DNA of 64,000 nt from Bradyrhizobium sp. CIAT3101 (lineage in GTDB: Bacteria; Pseudomonadota; Alphaproteobacteria; Rhizobiales; Xanthobacteraceae). The stretch spans positions 7,275,001-7,339,000 of the forward strand of contig NZ_CP121634.1 in NCBI RefSeq assembly GCF_029714945.1, written 5' to 3'. The notes beneath the pieces are model-generated. The model worked only from the letters and a program-made list of their open reading frames with translations, had not been told where the DNA came from and did no database searches. The position numbers were made by a program, and so were the translations under genes. Within the stretch, counting starts at the first letter, position 1. Each line of letters starts with the position of its first letter. Positions 35,863 to 45,951 of this stretch are shown one piece after another.

Positions 35863-37107
35863 ATGGCCGCGTATGGTCTCTACACGCACATCGCCTCGAA
35901 CAAGTTTCGTTCGATGCTGCTGCTCGCCGGCCTGTTCGCGCTGGTCTATGTGCTGGTCTATGCCGGCGCGCTGGTCGCCGAGGTCGTCAGCAACGGCAAC
36001 CAGACCGTCGCCTATTATCTGAGCCGCGCCTTTGCTGACCTGCTCAAGGCCTTCCCCTTTGCGACGATCGCGGCAGTTGCCTGGATCATCATCGCCTATT
36101 TCTTCCATCAGTCGATGATCGACGCGGTGACCGGCGGCCATGACGTCACGCGGCAGGAGGAGCCGCGGCTCTACAATCTGCTGGAAAATCTCTGCATCTC
36201 GCGCGGCATCACCATGCCGAAGCTGAAGATCATGGAGAGCCCGGCGCTGAACGCATTCGCGACCGGCCTCAACCCGCGGCAATATGCGATCACCGTCACA
36301 ACGGGCCTCCTCAAAGCGCTGAACGACCAGGAGATCGAGGCTGTGCTCGGCCACGAGCTCACCCACATCAAGAACGGCGACGTGCAGCTGATGGTGGTCG
36401 CCGTCATCATCGCCGGCGTGGTCGGCTTCTTCGGCGAACTGTTCTTCCGGCTGTTCACCAATTTGAGCTGGAGCTCCGGTGGCGGCTCGTGGTCGTCGGG
36501 TTCTTCCTCGTCGTCGCGGTCGTCCTCTTCGTCCAGCGACAACAAGAGCTCAGGCGGCGGCGCCATCGTGGTCATCATCATCGCGGTCGTGCTGATCGTG
36601 GTGGCCTGGCTGGTATCGCAAGTGGTCAAGCTGGCGCTATCGCGATCGCGCGAATATCTGGCCGACGCCGGCTCGGTCGAGCTGACCAAGAATCCCGATG
36701 CCATGATCTCCGCGTTGCGCAAGATCGAGAACCGCGGCGAATTGCCGGGCGCGACCTCCGCGGTGATGGAGCTTTGCCTCGACAATCCGCGCGAAGGCTT
36801 TTCGGATCTGTTCGCGACCCACCCCTCGGTGCAGTCCCGCGTCGACGCGCTGGTCAAGTTCGCCGGCGGCCATGATCCCGGTCCGCTGCCGCCACCCTCT
36901 GAGGAGACGGACCAGCCCGAGACCGACGAGCCCGACGCACAGACCGATCCGCAGAACGCCCCTCCTCCGGTCCCGCGTGGCCCGTGGAACGATGCAGGCA
37001 ACCCACCCGGTCCGCCGCCCGTGCCTGCACCGAGCCCTGCCGGAACCGCAGCCGGCAATCCGCTGGGTCCCATCGGCAATCCCATGGGTCCGTGGGGCCG
37101 CCACTGA
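35863..37107 (+). CDS. HtpX-like M48 family membrane metalloprotease
   Basis: A 414-residue zinc protease of family M48. The HELTH motif is near residue 164 and the downstream Glu ligand is in SREYLADAGSVEL. Hydrophobic segments are at about 18-40, 67-87, 177-197 and 235-258. Between the third and fourth is a Ser-rich stretch (SSGSSSSSRSSSSSSDNKSS, about residues 206-230); after the protease domain comes an 80-residue Pro/Gly-rich tail. Both are longer than in E. coli HtpX. M48 members degrade misfolded inner-membrane proteins. Paired with lemA 32 bp upstream. Confidence 0.9.
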   Translation: MAAYGLYTHIASNKFRSMLLLAGLFALVYVLVYAGALVAEVVSNGNQTVAYYLSRAFADLLKAFPFATIAAVAWIIIAYFFHQSMIDAVTGGHDVTRQEEPRLYNLLENLCISRGITMPKLKIMESPALNAFATGLNPRQYAITVTTGLLKALNDQEIEAVLGHELTHIKNGDVQLMVVAVIIAGVVGFFGELFFRLFTNLSWSSGGGSWSSGSSSSSRSSSSSSDNKSSGGGAIVVIIIAVVLIVVAWLVSQVVKLALSRSREYLADAGSVELTKNPDAMISALRKIENRGELPGATSAVMELCLDNPREGFSDLFATHPSVQSRVDALVKFAGGHDPGPLPPPSEETDQPETDEPDAQTDPQNAPPPVPRGPWNDAGNPPGPPPVPAPSPAGTAAGNPLGPIGNPMGPWGRH

Positions 37108-37233
37108 GCTTGCGATCTGCCGCGCCTCGCGCCGGTTTCACAACGTTTGGGAAAAACTGCGGGAATTGCCGCCGAGCTGTGCCAGAGATTTGAATTCTCC
37201 CTTGTTTCTGCCATGTTCGCGCCCAACAGCAGA

Positions 37234-37266
37234 CTTGGGACTTCCTTGGGACATCCTTGGGACATC
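37234..37266 (+). repeat. Three 11-bp tandem repeats before the MinD/ParA-like gene
   Basis: CTTGGGACTTC, CTTGGGACATC, CTTGGGACATC in direct tandem (37234-37244, 37245-37255, 37256-37266). The 11-bp period is close to one turn of DNA, so three copies of a protein could bind on the same face. They end 56 bp before the start of the ATPase gene, in the promoter zone of a 215-bp spacer. Either an operator array or an iteron-like site. Confidence 0.7.
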
Positions 37267-37322
37267 GATTTGGGGCCCGGCCGATTGCGACCTCGCGATC
37301 GGGGGCGCGTTAGGGGACAGCA

Positions 37323-38075
37323 ATGGCAAAGCCGGCAGTGGTTGTGGTGGGCGCGGACAAGGGCGGGGTCGGCAAGACGACGGTGTCCCGCACCCTGCTC
37401 GATTATTTTTCCGCCAACAACGTGCAAACGCGCGCCTTCGACACGGAGTCACCGCGCGGAACGCTGAAGCGCTTCCACCCGGAGATTACCGAGATCGTCG
37501 ACATGACGACGACGTCGGACCAGATGAAGATCTTCGACACGCTGAACGCCGTGAGCCCGTCGGTGACCGTGATCGACGTCCGCGCCGGCCTGCTCTCGCC
37601 GGCATTGGCGTCGCTGCGCGACATCGGCTTCCTCGATGCCGCCAAGGCCGGCCAGATCACCTTTGCGGTGTTCCACATCCTCGGCCCCTCGATCGCCTCG
37701 CTCGAGGAGATCGCCGAGACGGCCGGGTTCATGACCGGCGCAAAATATTTCCTGGTAAAGAACTTCATCAACGACACCCAGTTCTTCCAGTGGGACCAGG
37801 CCACCTACAATTCCTACTTCCACCGCATCAAGGATGCGACCGAGCTGACGATCCCGAAGCTCAACGAAATGGCCTATGAACAGGTCGAGGTCTCGTCCGT
37901 TCCGTTCCTGAAATTCGTCGCCAACAAGGGCATCAACGACGAGGCTGCGAACTATTCGTTCGTGCTGCGCGGCTATGTCCGGCACTGGCTGGCGAACGTC
38001 TGGAGCGAATTCGACCGGATCCGGCTGACAGACATCGTCGGCTCGAAGCCCACCTCCCGCAACAGCGAAAAATAG
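37323..38075 (+). CDS. MinD/ParA-like P-loop ATPase, first of a pair
   Basis: A 250-residue protein with the deviant Walker A of the ParA/MinD class (KGGVGKTT at residues 13-20, with the signature Lys) and a following TVIDVRAGLLSPALA region that corresponds to the Walker B strand. The rest (VFHILGPSIASLEEIAETAGFMTG, FFQWDQATYNSYF) does not look like ParA, MinD or MipZ in detail. Such proteins dimerise on ATP and position cargo; no ParB-like partner is adjacent. No known named family is recognised by me. The gene precedes a second P-loop gene and a GIY-YIG gene and is preceded by three 11-bp repeats. Confidence 0.8.
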   Translation: MAKPAVVVVGADKGGVGKTTVSRTLLDYFSANNVQTRAFDTESPRGTLKRFHPEITEIVDMTTTSDQMKIFDTLNAVSPSVTVIDVRAGLLSPALASLRDIGFLDAAKAGQITFAVFHILGPSIASLEEIAETAGFMTGAKYFLVKNFINDTQFFQWDQATYNSYFHRIKDATELTIPKLNEMAYEQVEVSSVPFLKFVANKGINDEAANYSFVLRGYVRHWLANVWSEFDRIRLTDIVGSKPTSRNSEK

Positions 38076-38135
38076 TTGCGCAGGCCGGGCTGATACGGCT
38101 GGATTGGGCGGCAAGTTGGCCTGATATAGCTGTCG

Positions 38136-38804
38136 ATGTCCGCGACGCCCCTCTACATCATCTGCTCGCCCCGCCCGCAGGTCGGCAAGACGCTGCTGGC
38201 GCGGCTGCTCGCCGAATTCCTGCTGCTCAAGAACGGCAACGTCACGGCCTTCGACGTCAATCTGAAGGAACCGTCGCTGCTCGATTATCTGCCGAAGGTC
38301 ACGGAAACCGCTGACGTGGTCGACACCTACGGCAAGATGCAGCTGATGGACCGCGTCATCGTCGATGACGGGCTTGCCAAGGTCATCGACCTCGGCTTCC
38401 ACGCCTTCGACGAATTCTTCAAGATGACCGAAGAGATCGGCCTGCTCAAGGAAGCGGCGCGCCGGCATGTGGCGCCGATGATCCTGTTCGTCGCCGACAC
38501 CGACCGCGTCTCGGCCCGCGCCCATGAGATGCTGCGCCAGCAGATCCCGCGGATCAACCTGATCACCGTCGACAACGAGTTCGTCATCCGCGGCGAGCTG
38601 CCGCCCGCGATGGCCGGTGGCCGGCTGTTCCGTCTGCCGGCGCTGCCGGGCTTCCTCAAGACCTATATCGACCGGCTGAACTTCTCCTTCACCGGCTATT
38701 TGCGCCAGGAGAAGGACTCCTCGACCGAGCTGCACCAATGGACCCGGCGCAATTACCTCGCCTTCCGCGAACTTGAGCTCAGCCTGATCCTGCAACGCTC
38801 CTAG
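38136..38804 (+). CDS. P-loop ATPase-like protein, second of the pair
   Basis: A 222-residue protein with an N-terminal P-loop, PRPQVGKTLLARLLAEF, that lacks the double Gly of a classical deviant Walker A. The rest shows FDVNLKEPSLLDYLPK (near the Walker A' position) and FVADTDRVSARAHEMLRQQ. The overall length and strand order fit a MinD/SIMIBI-type fold, and it sits 60 bp after the first ATPase gene on the same strand. The two may form a heterodimer. No function is known to me. Confidence 0.72.
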   Translation: MSATPLYIICSPRPQVGKTLLARLLAEFLLLKNGNVTAFDVNLKEPSLLDYLPKVTETADVVDTYGKMQLMDRVIVDDGLAKVIDLGFHAFDEFFKMTEEIGLLKEAARRHVAPMILFVADTDRVSARAHEMLRQQIPRINLITVDNEFVIRGELPPAMAGGRLFRLPALPGFLKTYIDRLNFSFTGYLRQEKDSSTELHQWTRRNYLAFRELELSLILQRS

Positions 38805-38894
38805 GTCGCAAATTATACCCGGATAATATTGACGACTGGCCACGTTGGGCGTAGTGAGACGAGCTTCAACGTCCCCTCCAGCCAGGGCCCAGCC

Positions 38895-39227
38895 GTGAGC
38901 ATCGACCGGAAAGCAGCCATCGCCGCCTACAAGGAGCGGAAGACCGTTGCGGGCATTTATGCGGTCCGCTGCGCGGCCTCAGGCGAGGCCTGGGTCGGCC
39001 AGGCACCGAACCTGGAGACCATCCAGAACCGCATCTGGTTCACCCTGCGCCAGGGCAGCCACCCCTGCCGCAGCCTTCAGGCCGCCTGGAAGGCGCATGG
39101 TGAGGCCGGCCTGACCTTCAGCGAATGCGAACGGCTGGAAGATGAGGAAAGCGCCTATGTCAGGAACGCGCTGCTGAAGGAGCGCATGCTGCATTGGCTG
39201 ACGGAGCTGAAGGCCGAGGCGATCTGA
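38895..39227 (+). CDS. GIY-YIG family protein
   Basis: A 110-residue protein with a single GIY-YIG domain. The first motif is GIYAVRCAASGEAWVGQ, which is GIY ... with W-V-G in place of YIG; after it comes IQNRIWFTLRQGSHPCRSLQAAW with conserved Arg and the C-terminal Glu (ERLEDEE) expected for the metal site. The GIY-YIG fold is a nuclease fold used in repair, restriction and mobile elements. I chose the GTG at 38895; the frame extends to TTG at 38829 without conserved sequence. It follows the MinD-like pair by 90 bp and may share their transcript. Confidence 0.8.
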   Translation: MSIDRKAAIAAYKERKTVAGIYAVRCAASGEAWVGQAPNLETIQNRIWFTLRQGSHPCRSLQAAWKAHGEAGLTFSECERLEDEESAYVRNALLKERMLHWLTELKAEAI

Positions 39228-39246
39228 CGATCGCCGCGGCGGCTGC

Positions 39247-39786
39247 TCAATGCCCCTCGAACGTCATCAGCGTACGCACGGGCACGTCCATCGCGCGCAG
39301 CTTGGCGGCGCCGCCGAGATCGGGCAGGTCGATGATGAAGCAGGCGGCGACGACATTGGCGCCGATCTGGCGCAGCAGCTTCACCGCACCTTCCGCGGTG
39401 CCACCGGTGGCGATGAGATCGTCCACGAGGATCACGCGCTCGCCGGGCTGGATCGCATCGATGTGCATCTCCATCTCGTCGATGCCGTATTCCAGCGAAT
39501 AGGCGATGCGCACGGTGGTGTGCGGCAGCTTGCCCTTCTTGCGGATCGGCACGAAGCCGGCCGAGAGCTGATGCGCCACCGCGCCGCCGATGATGAAGCC
39601 GCGCGCCTCCATGCCGGCAACCTTGTCGATCTTGTTGCCGGCCCAGGGGTTCACCAGTTCGTCGACCGCGCGGCGGAAGGCGCGTGCGTCCGCGAGCAAG
39701 GTCGTGATGTCGCGGAACATAATCCCCGGCTTGGGATAATCCGGGATGGTGCGGACGCTCGCCTTCAGGTCGTGGTCAAAGGTCAT
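39247..39786 (-). CDS. apt: Adenine phosphoribosyltransferase
   Basis: A 179-residue purine salvage enzyme that joins adenine with PRPP to give AMP. Type I PRTase motifs are intact: the PRPP loop [21 protein letters not shown], the flexible loop region [10 protein letters not shown] and the N-terminal [23 protein letters not shown]. The start has GAGAGG upstream. It follows trpE(G) on the same strand by 9 bp, so it probably shares that transcript and its tryptophan attenuation; there is no separate promoter room. Confidence 0.96.
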   Translation of the reverse strand: MTFDHDLKASVRTIPDYPKPGIMFRDITTLLADARAFRRAVDELVNPWAGNKIDKVAGMEARGFIIGGAVAHQLSAGFVPIRKKGKLPHTTVRIAYSLEYGIDEMEMHIDAIQPGERVILVDDLIATGGTAEGAVKLLRQIGANVVAACFIIDLPDLGGAAKLRAMDVPVRTLMTFEGH

Positions 39787-39795
39787 TGGTGCCTC

Positions 39796-41961
39796 TCAAT
39801 TGACCGGCGCATCCAGCCGGAACGCGTTCTCGACAATCTTCAAGCCGACCTCGTTGCCGAGCGACATCAGCGACTCCGGGTGAAATTGGACGCCTGCGAC
39901 CGGCAGGGTCTTGTGCTCCAGCGCCATGGCGACGCCATCCTCGGTGCTCGCAGTGACGCTCAGAACATCCGGCATGCTGTCGCGTTCGACAAAGAGCGAA
40001 TGGTAGCGACCGATCACGATCTCGTTCGGCAGATTGCGCATCAAGCGCCCGCCGCGCACCTGCACCCGCGAGGGCCGGCCGTGCGCGGGATGGGTGAGCT
40101 GGCCGAGCTCGCCGCCGAAATATTCGCCGATCGCCTGCACACCGAGGCAGACGCCGAACACCGGCAGCTTGTTCTCCAGCGCCGCATCGATGGTTGTCTT
40201 GATCCCGAAATCCTCCGGGCGGCCCGGGCCGGGCGACAGCACCAGCAAGTCCCACCTCTTCTGCTTGAGCATGTCGAGCGCATGCACATAGCGGACCACG
40301 GTGACGCTGGCGCCGACCTGACGGAAGTAATCTGCCAGCATATGGACGAAGCTGTCATCGTGGTCGATCAGCAGCACGCGCTTGCCCGAACCGGTGGCAT
40401 CGGGGGCAAACGCGGACAGCGGCTTCGGTGGATCGCCGCGCAGCGCCTGGAACAGGGCTGCGGCTTTCACCTGGCATTCGCGGTCTTCCGCGGCGGGATC
40501 GGAGTCGAACAGACAGGTGGCGCCGACGCGGACCTCGGCGAGACCATCCTTCATGCGGATGGTGCGGATGGTGAGACCGGTGTTGATGCTGCCATCGAAA
40601 TTCACCGCGCCGATCGCGCCGGCATACCACCGCCGCGGCGAGCGCTCGTGATCCTCGACGAACTGCATCGCCCAGAGCTTTGGCGCACCTGTGACGGTCA
40701 CGGCCCAGGCATGGGTGAGGAAGGCGTCGAGCGCATCGAAGCCGGGACGCAGCATGCCTTCGACATGATCGACGGTATGGAACAGCTTTGAATAGGTCTC
40801 GATCTGCCGCCGCGCCAGCACCTTGATCGTGCCGGGGACGCAGACGCGCGCCTTGTCGTTGCGATCGACGTCGGTGCACATGTTGAGCTCGAACTCGTCC
40901 TTCTCCGAGTTCAGCAGCTGGCGGATCTGCTCGGCATCGCCGATCGCATCGGTGCCGCGCGCGATCGTGCCCGAGATCGGGCAGGTCTCGACGCGGCGTC
41001 CGTCGGAGCGCACGAACATTTCCGGAGAAGCGGAGACGAGGAATTCGCCGTCACCGAGATTCATCAGCGCGCCATAGGGCGACGGGTTGATGACGCAGAG
41101 GCGCTGGAACACTTCGGCCGGCGAGCGCTCGCACGGCTCGGCGAAGAGCTGGCCCGGCACGGCCTCGAAGAGATCACCGCGGGCAAAGGCCGCGCGCGCA
41201 GTCTCGACAGTGGCCTGATATTCGCCGGGCGCGTGATCGGCAAAGCCCTGGCGCCCCGTCTTCAGATACGGGCTCTCGGCCGTCTCGCGCGGCAGGCCTT
41301 CGCTCGATTTGCCCTTCCACGCGAAATCGTAACTGAGCACGACGCCCCGCCCCGTGGCGCGGTCATAGGCAAGCAAGCGGTCGGGAACGTAGAGCACGAT
41401 GTCGCGCTGATCATTCTCGCGCGGACGCTTCTGCACGAGGTCCTCGATCTGGAACACGAGATCGTAGGCGAAGGCGCCGAACAGGCCGAGCAGCCCATCG
41501 TCATTGGACGAGAAAGCGGCGACGAGATCGCGCACCAGCGACATCACGCTGGCGCGCCGCGTACGCTGGTCTTCCTCGATCGGCGCGTCGCCACGGATGA
41601 TGTGGCCGGCAAGCCGCGTCGTGGTCTTCTCGGAGATCACGACGCAGGGTTCGCGCAGAACGTCGGCGAGGAAGGCGATCAGCACCTCGCCACGCGCATT
41701 GAGCGCTTCGAGCTTGAAATTGACCCCGGTGGTTTCGAGCTTGAGCGGCGGATCGGAAAAGCCGAGGTCGAAGCTCTCGTAGCGGCCGGGCACGGTCGTG
41801 CCCGAGGACAGCACCACGCCACGGCGACGATCGAGCAGGCTGATAAGATCGTCGAGCCGGTCGGCGTGGCCGGTGAACTGTTCGGCCACGCGCGTGATCG
41901 CGAGACCGCCGCGGGTGACGTAGTCGCTTCTGGCCGGGAGGGCAAAGACTGTCCTGTTCAT
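39796..41961 (-). CDS. trpE(G): Fused anthranilate synthase TrpE(G)
   Basis: A 721-residue fusion of the aminase and glutamine amidotransferase halves of anthranilate synthase, the first step of tryptophan synthesis from chorismate. The TrpE half (about 1-520) contains the chorismate-binding block with ISGTIARGTDAIGD and VDHVEGMLRPGFDALDAF; the TrpG half begins near 525 (VLLIDHDDSFVHMLADYF), with nucleophile Cys in FGVCLGVQAIGEYFGG near 604 and the His/Glu pair in GVQFHPES. Such fusions are typical of rhizobia, where the enzyme is feedback-inhibited and the gene attenuated. It is headed by the trpL leader at 42077-42124. Confidence 0.96.
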   Translation of the reverse strand: MNRTVFALPARSDYVTRGGLAITRVAEQFTGHADRLDDLISLLDRRRGVVLSSGTTVPGRYESFDLGFSDPPLKLETTGVNFKLEALNARGEVLIAFLADVLREPCVVISEKTTTRLAGHIIRGDAPIEEDQRTRRASVMSLVRDLVAAFSSNDDGLLGLFGAFAYDLVFQIEDLVQKRPRENDQRDIVLYVPDRLLAYDRATGRGVVLSYDFAWKGKSSEGLPRETAESPYLKTGRQGFADHAPGEYQATVETARAAFARGDLFEAVPGQLFAEPCERSPAEVFQRLCVINPSPYGALMNLGDGEFLVSASPEMFVRSDGRRVETCPISGTIARGTDAIGDAEQIRQLLNSEKDEFELNMCTDVDRNDKARVCVPGTIKVLARRQIETYSKLFHTVDHVEGMLRPGFDALDAFLTHAWAVTVTGAPKLWAMQFVEDHERSPRRWYAGAIGAVNFDGSINTGLTIRTIRMKDGLAEVRVGATCLFDSDPAAEDRECQVKAAALFQALRGDPPKPLSAFAPDATGSGKRVLLIDHDDSFVHMLADYFRQVGASVTVVRYVHALDMLKQKRWDLLVLSPGPGRPEDFGIKTTIDAALENKLPVFGVCLGVQAIGEYFGGELGQLTHPAHGRPSRVQVRGGRLMRNLPNEIVIGRYHSLFVERDSMPDVLSVTASTEDGVAMALEHKTLPVAGVQFHPESLMSLGNEVGLKIVENAFRLDAPVN

Positions 41962-42002
41962 GGGGTCCTCTTACGAAACTTGCCGAGGGAACACCACACA
42001 GG

Positions 42003-42037
42003 ACAAACGATCAGGCCGCCGCGCTGTGCTGGCGACC
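42003..42037 (-). terminator. trp attenuator hairpin
   Basis: Read on the minus strand, GGTCGCC (42031-42037) and GGCGGCC (42014-42020) can pair (one G-U pair) across a 10-base loop, followed by TGATCGTTTGT. It lies 40 bp past the trpL stop and 42 bp before trpE(G), where the attenuator is expected. The segment just upstream (GAGGTGGCC, within 42067-42077) could pair with the first arm and prevent the terminator when ribosomes stall at the Trp codons; that is an inference. Confidence 0.6.
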
Positions 42038-42076
42038 TCTAGCGATTGGGGGGAAATAAATCGCACCGGCCACCTC

Positions 42077-42124
42077 TTAGGAGGTGCGCCACCAACGACG
42101 GGATGGGCGGGCTGCGGTGCTCAT
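42077..42124 (-). CDS. trpL: trp operon leader peptide
   Basis: A 15-codon reading frame encodes MSTAARPSRRWWRTS with two adjacent Trp codons near the end and TAA stop. Stalling at the Trp codons when charged tRNA-Trp is scarce would release the attenuator at 42003-42037 and allow trpE(G) to be read. In Sinorhizobium meliloti trpL is similar, with tandem Trp codons, and its transcript begins at or near the AUG. Here an in-frame ATG six codons upstream (at 42142) gives a 21-residue alternative, but it falls within the predicted -10 to start region. No tRNA or other ORF conflicts with it. Confidence 0.85.
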   Translation of the reverse strand: MSTAARPSRRWWRTS

Positions 42125-42131
42125 GGGGCGG

Positions 42132-42161
42132 ATACTCACCATGGCGCGGGGACGGCGTCAA
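42132..42161 (-). promoter_or_regulatory. trpL promoter
   Basis: On the minus strand, TTGACG (42156-42161) and GAGTAT (42132-42137) are separated by 18 bp, a fair sigma-70-type match. The -10 element ends 7 bp before the trpL ATG, so transcription would start at or next to the A of the start codon. A leaderless trpL agrees with what is known in other rhizobia. Confidence 0.6.
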
Positions 42162-42192
42162 GGGCGCCACCCCGCACGCCGGGCTACGGAGG

Positions 42193-42867
42193 CTACCCCA
42201 GATGCTTCCGGAAAAACTCCGTCGCCCTGCCCCAGGCGAGCTCGGCGGCTTCGCGGTCGTGCACGGCCTGGCGCTGTTCGTTGACGAAGGCGTGCTCGGC
42301 GTCATAGCGGAACAGCTCGAGCGACTTGCCGGCGGCCTTCATGGCCTTTTCGAAGCCGTTGACCAGCTCCGGCGTGCACCAATCGTCCTTGTTGGCGAAA
42401 TGGGCCTGCAGCGGGATCTTGACGTCGGCGGGCTTGGCCGCCTGCTCCGGCGGAATGCCGTAGAACACGACGCCGGCGGCGAGCTCCGGCACATGCACCG
42501 AGCCGATGATGGTGACGGCGCCACCGAGGCAGAAGCCGGTCAGGCCGACCTTGGCGCCGTTGCGCGACAGATATTGCGTGGCGCCGCGCACCGTCTGCGT
42601 GGTGGCATCCATGAAATCGAGCGAGTTCATCTCTTTGCCGGCCGCATCCGTGTCGTGATACGGCACCACCTTGCCCTTGTAGAGATCGGGCGCCAGTGCA
42701 TCGAAGCCGGCGAGCGCGAAGCGGTCGCACAGGCCCTTGATCTGGTCCGACAGGCCCCACCATTCCTGGATCACGACCACGCCCGGCGCGTTGCCGCGCG
42801 CCGCGTTGGCAAGATAGCCCGAGGCGTCCTTGCCGTCCGGACGCTTGAAGGTGATGGCGGTTCCCAT
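42193..42867 (-). CDS. Dienelactone hydrolase family protein
   Basis: A 224-residue alpha/beta hydrolase. The nucleophile is Cys in LTGFCLGGAVTIIG (the G-x-C-x-G-G elbow of the family), with an Asp/His pair downstream (FRYDAEHAFVNEQR contains the His). The N-terminal GVVVIQEWWGLSDQIKGLCDRFALAG is the oxyanion-hole region. True dienelactone hydrolases open lactones in chloroaromatic breakdown; most genomic members act on unknown esters. It lies on the same strand as trpE(G) and ends 50 bp upstream of the trp promoter region; it is probably an independent unit. Confidence 0.92.
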   Translation of the reverse strand: MGTAITFKRPDGKDASGYLANAARGNAPGVVVIQEWWGLSDQIKGLCDRFALAGFDALAPDLYKGKVVPYHDTDAAGKEMNSLDFMDATTQTVRGATQYLSRNGAKVGLTGFCLGGAVTIIGSVHVPELAAGVVFYGIPPEQAAKPADVKIPLQAHFANKDDWCTPELVNGFEKAMKAAGKSLELFRYDAEHAFVNEQRQAVHDREAAELAWGRATEFFRKHLG

Positions 42868-42964
42868 GGTGTCCTCCGATGGGTTTCTGGGGAGCGGTTG
42901 GCGGTATTTTGGCGGCTGCGCGCGCGATAGGCAATCGCGCCGAACAACACACGCGCGTGTGCAA

Positions 42965-42989
42965 CAAAAAAGCCCCCTTGCGGGGGCTT
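42965..42989 (-). terminator. Intrinsic terminator of the bc1 operon
   Basis: On the minus strand the 7-bp stem AGCCCCC / GGGGGCT with a 4-base loop is followed by a run of six T. It lies 28 bp after the fbcH stop codon, the classical plan of a rho-independent terminator. Confidence 0.9.
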
Positions 42990-43015
42990 CTTCAGTCTCG
43001 TTTCGCGTCGGCCGC

Positions 43016-45079
<2,064 letters not shown>

Positions 45080-45141
45080 GATGCGATCCTGAGGAAATAA
45101 TACGACGAGACGGTTCGAGGCTTCGGACGCGGGTCCGAAGC

Positions 45142-45672
45142 TCAGCCGATCTGGATTTTGGTGTCGGAAACGAACTGGTACGGCGGCACCGGCAGGTTCG
45201 CGGGCGCGGGCCCCTGGCGGATGCGGCCGGACGAATCGTACTGCGAACCATGGCAGGGGCAGAAGAACCCGTCGTAATTGCCTTCATGGGCGATCGGGAT
45301 GCAGCCAAGATGGGTGCAGATGCCGATCACGACCAGCCACTGGTCATGGCCGGCCTTGACCCGGGCCTCGTCGGACTGCGGATCGGGCAGGCTCGCCACG
45401 GGAACGGCGCGCGCCTCGTCGATCTGCTTCTTGGTGCGGTGGCTGATGTAGATCGGCTTGCCGCGCCAGAACACCTTGATGTCCTGTCCCTCCGCGACGG
45501 GGCTCAGATCGACCTCGATCGGCGCACCGGCGGCGATGGTCGAGGCGTCCGGATTCATTTGATGGATAAAGGGCCAGAGCGCGACTGCGCCCCCTACTGC
45601 TGCAGCTGCCCCCGTTGCAACGAATAAGAAATCACGGCGTGTCGGATGGTCCGCCGAAGACGCTGTCGTCAC
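45142..45672 (-). CDS. petA: Rieske iron-sulfur protein of the bc1 complex
   Basis: A 176-residue 2Fe-2S protein (fbcF in the Bradyrhizobium literature). The cluster motifs are CTHLGCIP and CPCHGSQYD with the two His and two Cys ligands and the extra disulfide Cys. The N terminus has a Tat-type sequence, [22 protein letters not shown], which anchors it in the membrane. It is the first gene of the petA-fbcH operon; the promoter lies in the 279-bp spacer before trmL, which also has a palindrome CGTGCA-A-TGCACG at 45876-45888. Confidence 0.97.
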   Translation of the reverse strand: MTTASSADHPTRRDFLFVATGAAAAVGGAVALWPFIHQMNPDASTIAAGAPIEVDLSPVAEGQDIKVFWRGKPIYISHRTKKQIDEARAVPVASLPDPQSDEARVKAGHDQWLVVIGICTHLGCIPIAHEGNYDGFFCPCHGSQYDSSGRIRQGPAPANLPVPPYQFVSDTKIQIG

Positions 45673-45875
45673 GATTCCAACCCTTTCTTCTTATGCTGCC
45701 GACGGAACCGCTCCGGGAGCCCCCAAGGTCCCCGGAACAGTCTGCCGGCGCCCGCGGCCCCCCGCGGCGGCAGAACTTGGCTTGTCCCCACCAAAACAAG
45801 GCGAAAAACAGCAGTCCAGAATCGTTCTATTGGCACCCTTGCAGGGCGAGCGCAAGCCCGCTAACGGCGCGGGAG

Positions 45876-45888
45876 CGTGCAATGCACG
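45876..45888. promoter_or_regulatory. Small palindrome in the petA/trmL divergent spacer
   Basis: CGTGCA-A-TGCACG, a perfect 13-bp palindrome 204 bp before petA and 64 bp before trmL. It might be an operator; no known regulator matches it that I can name. The 279-bp spacer (45673-45951) shows nothing else clear. Confidence 0.25.
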
Positions 45889-45951
45889 AATTCCGCGGCC
45901 AGCGATGTTTTATTGAGACATTTCCGGCCCACAACAGACCCGTCACCGCCC

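Noticed and set aside
39801..41961. Separate trpE and trpG genes
   Set aside because: The frame is open without stop or restart through the joint region, as in other rhizobial TrpE(G) fusions.
42039..42305. An 88-residue minus-strand frame overlapping trpL
   Set aside because: It is in another frame, overlaps the dienelactone hydrolase end, and lacks conservation; trpL explains the region better.
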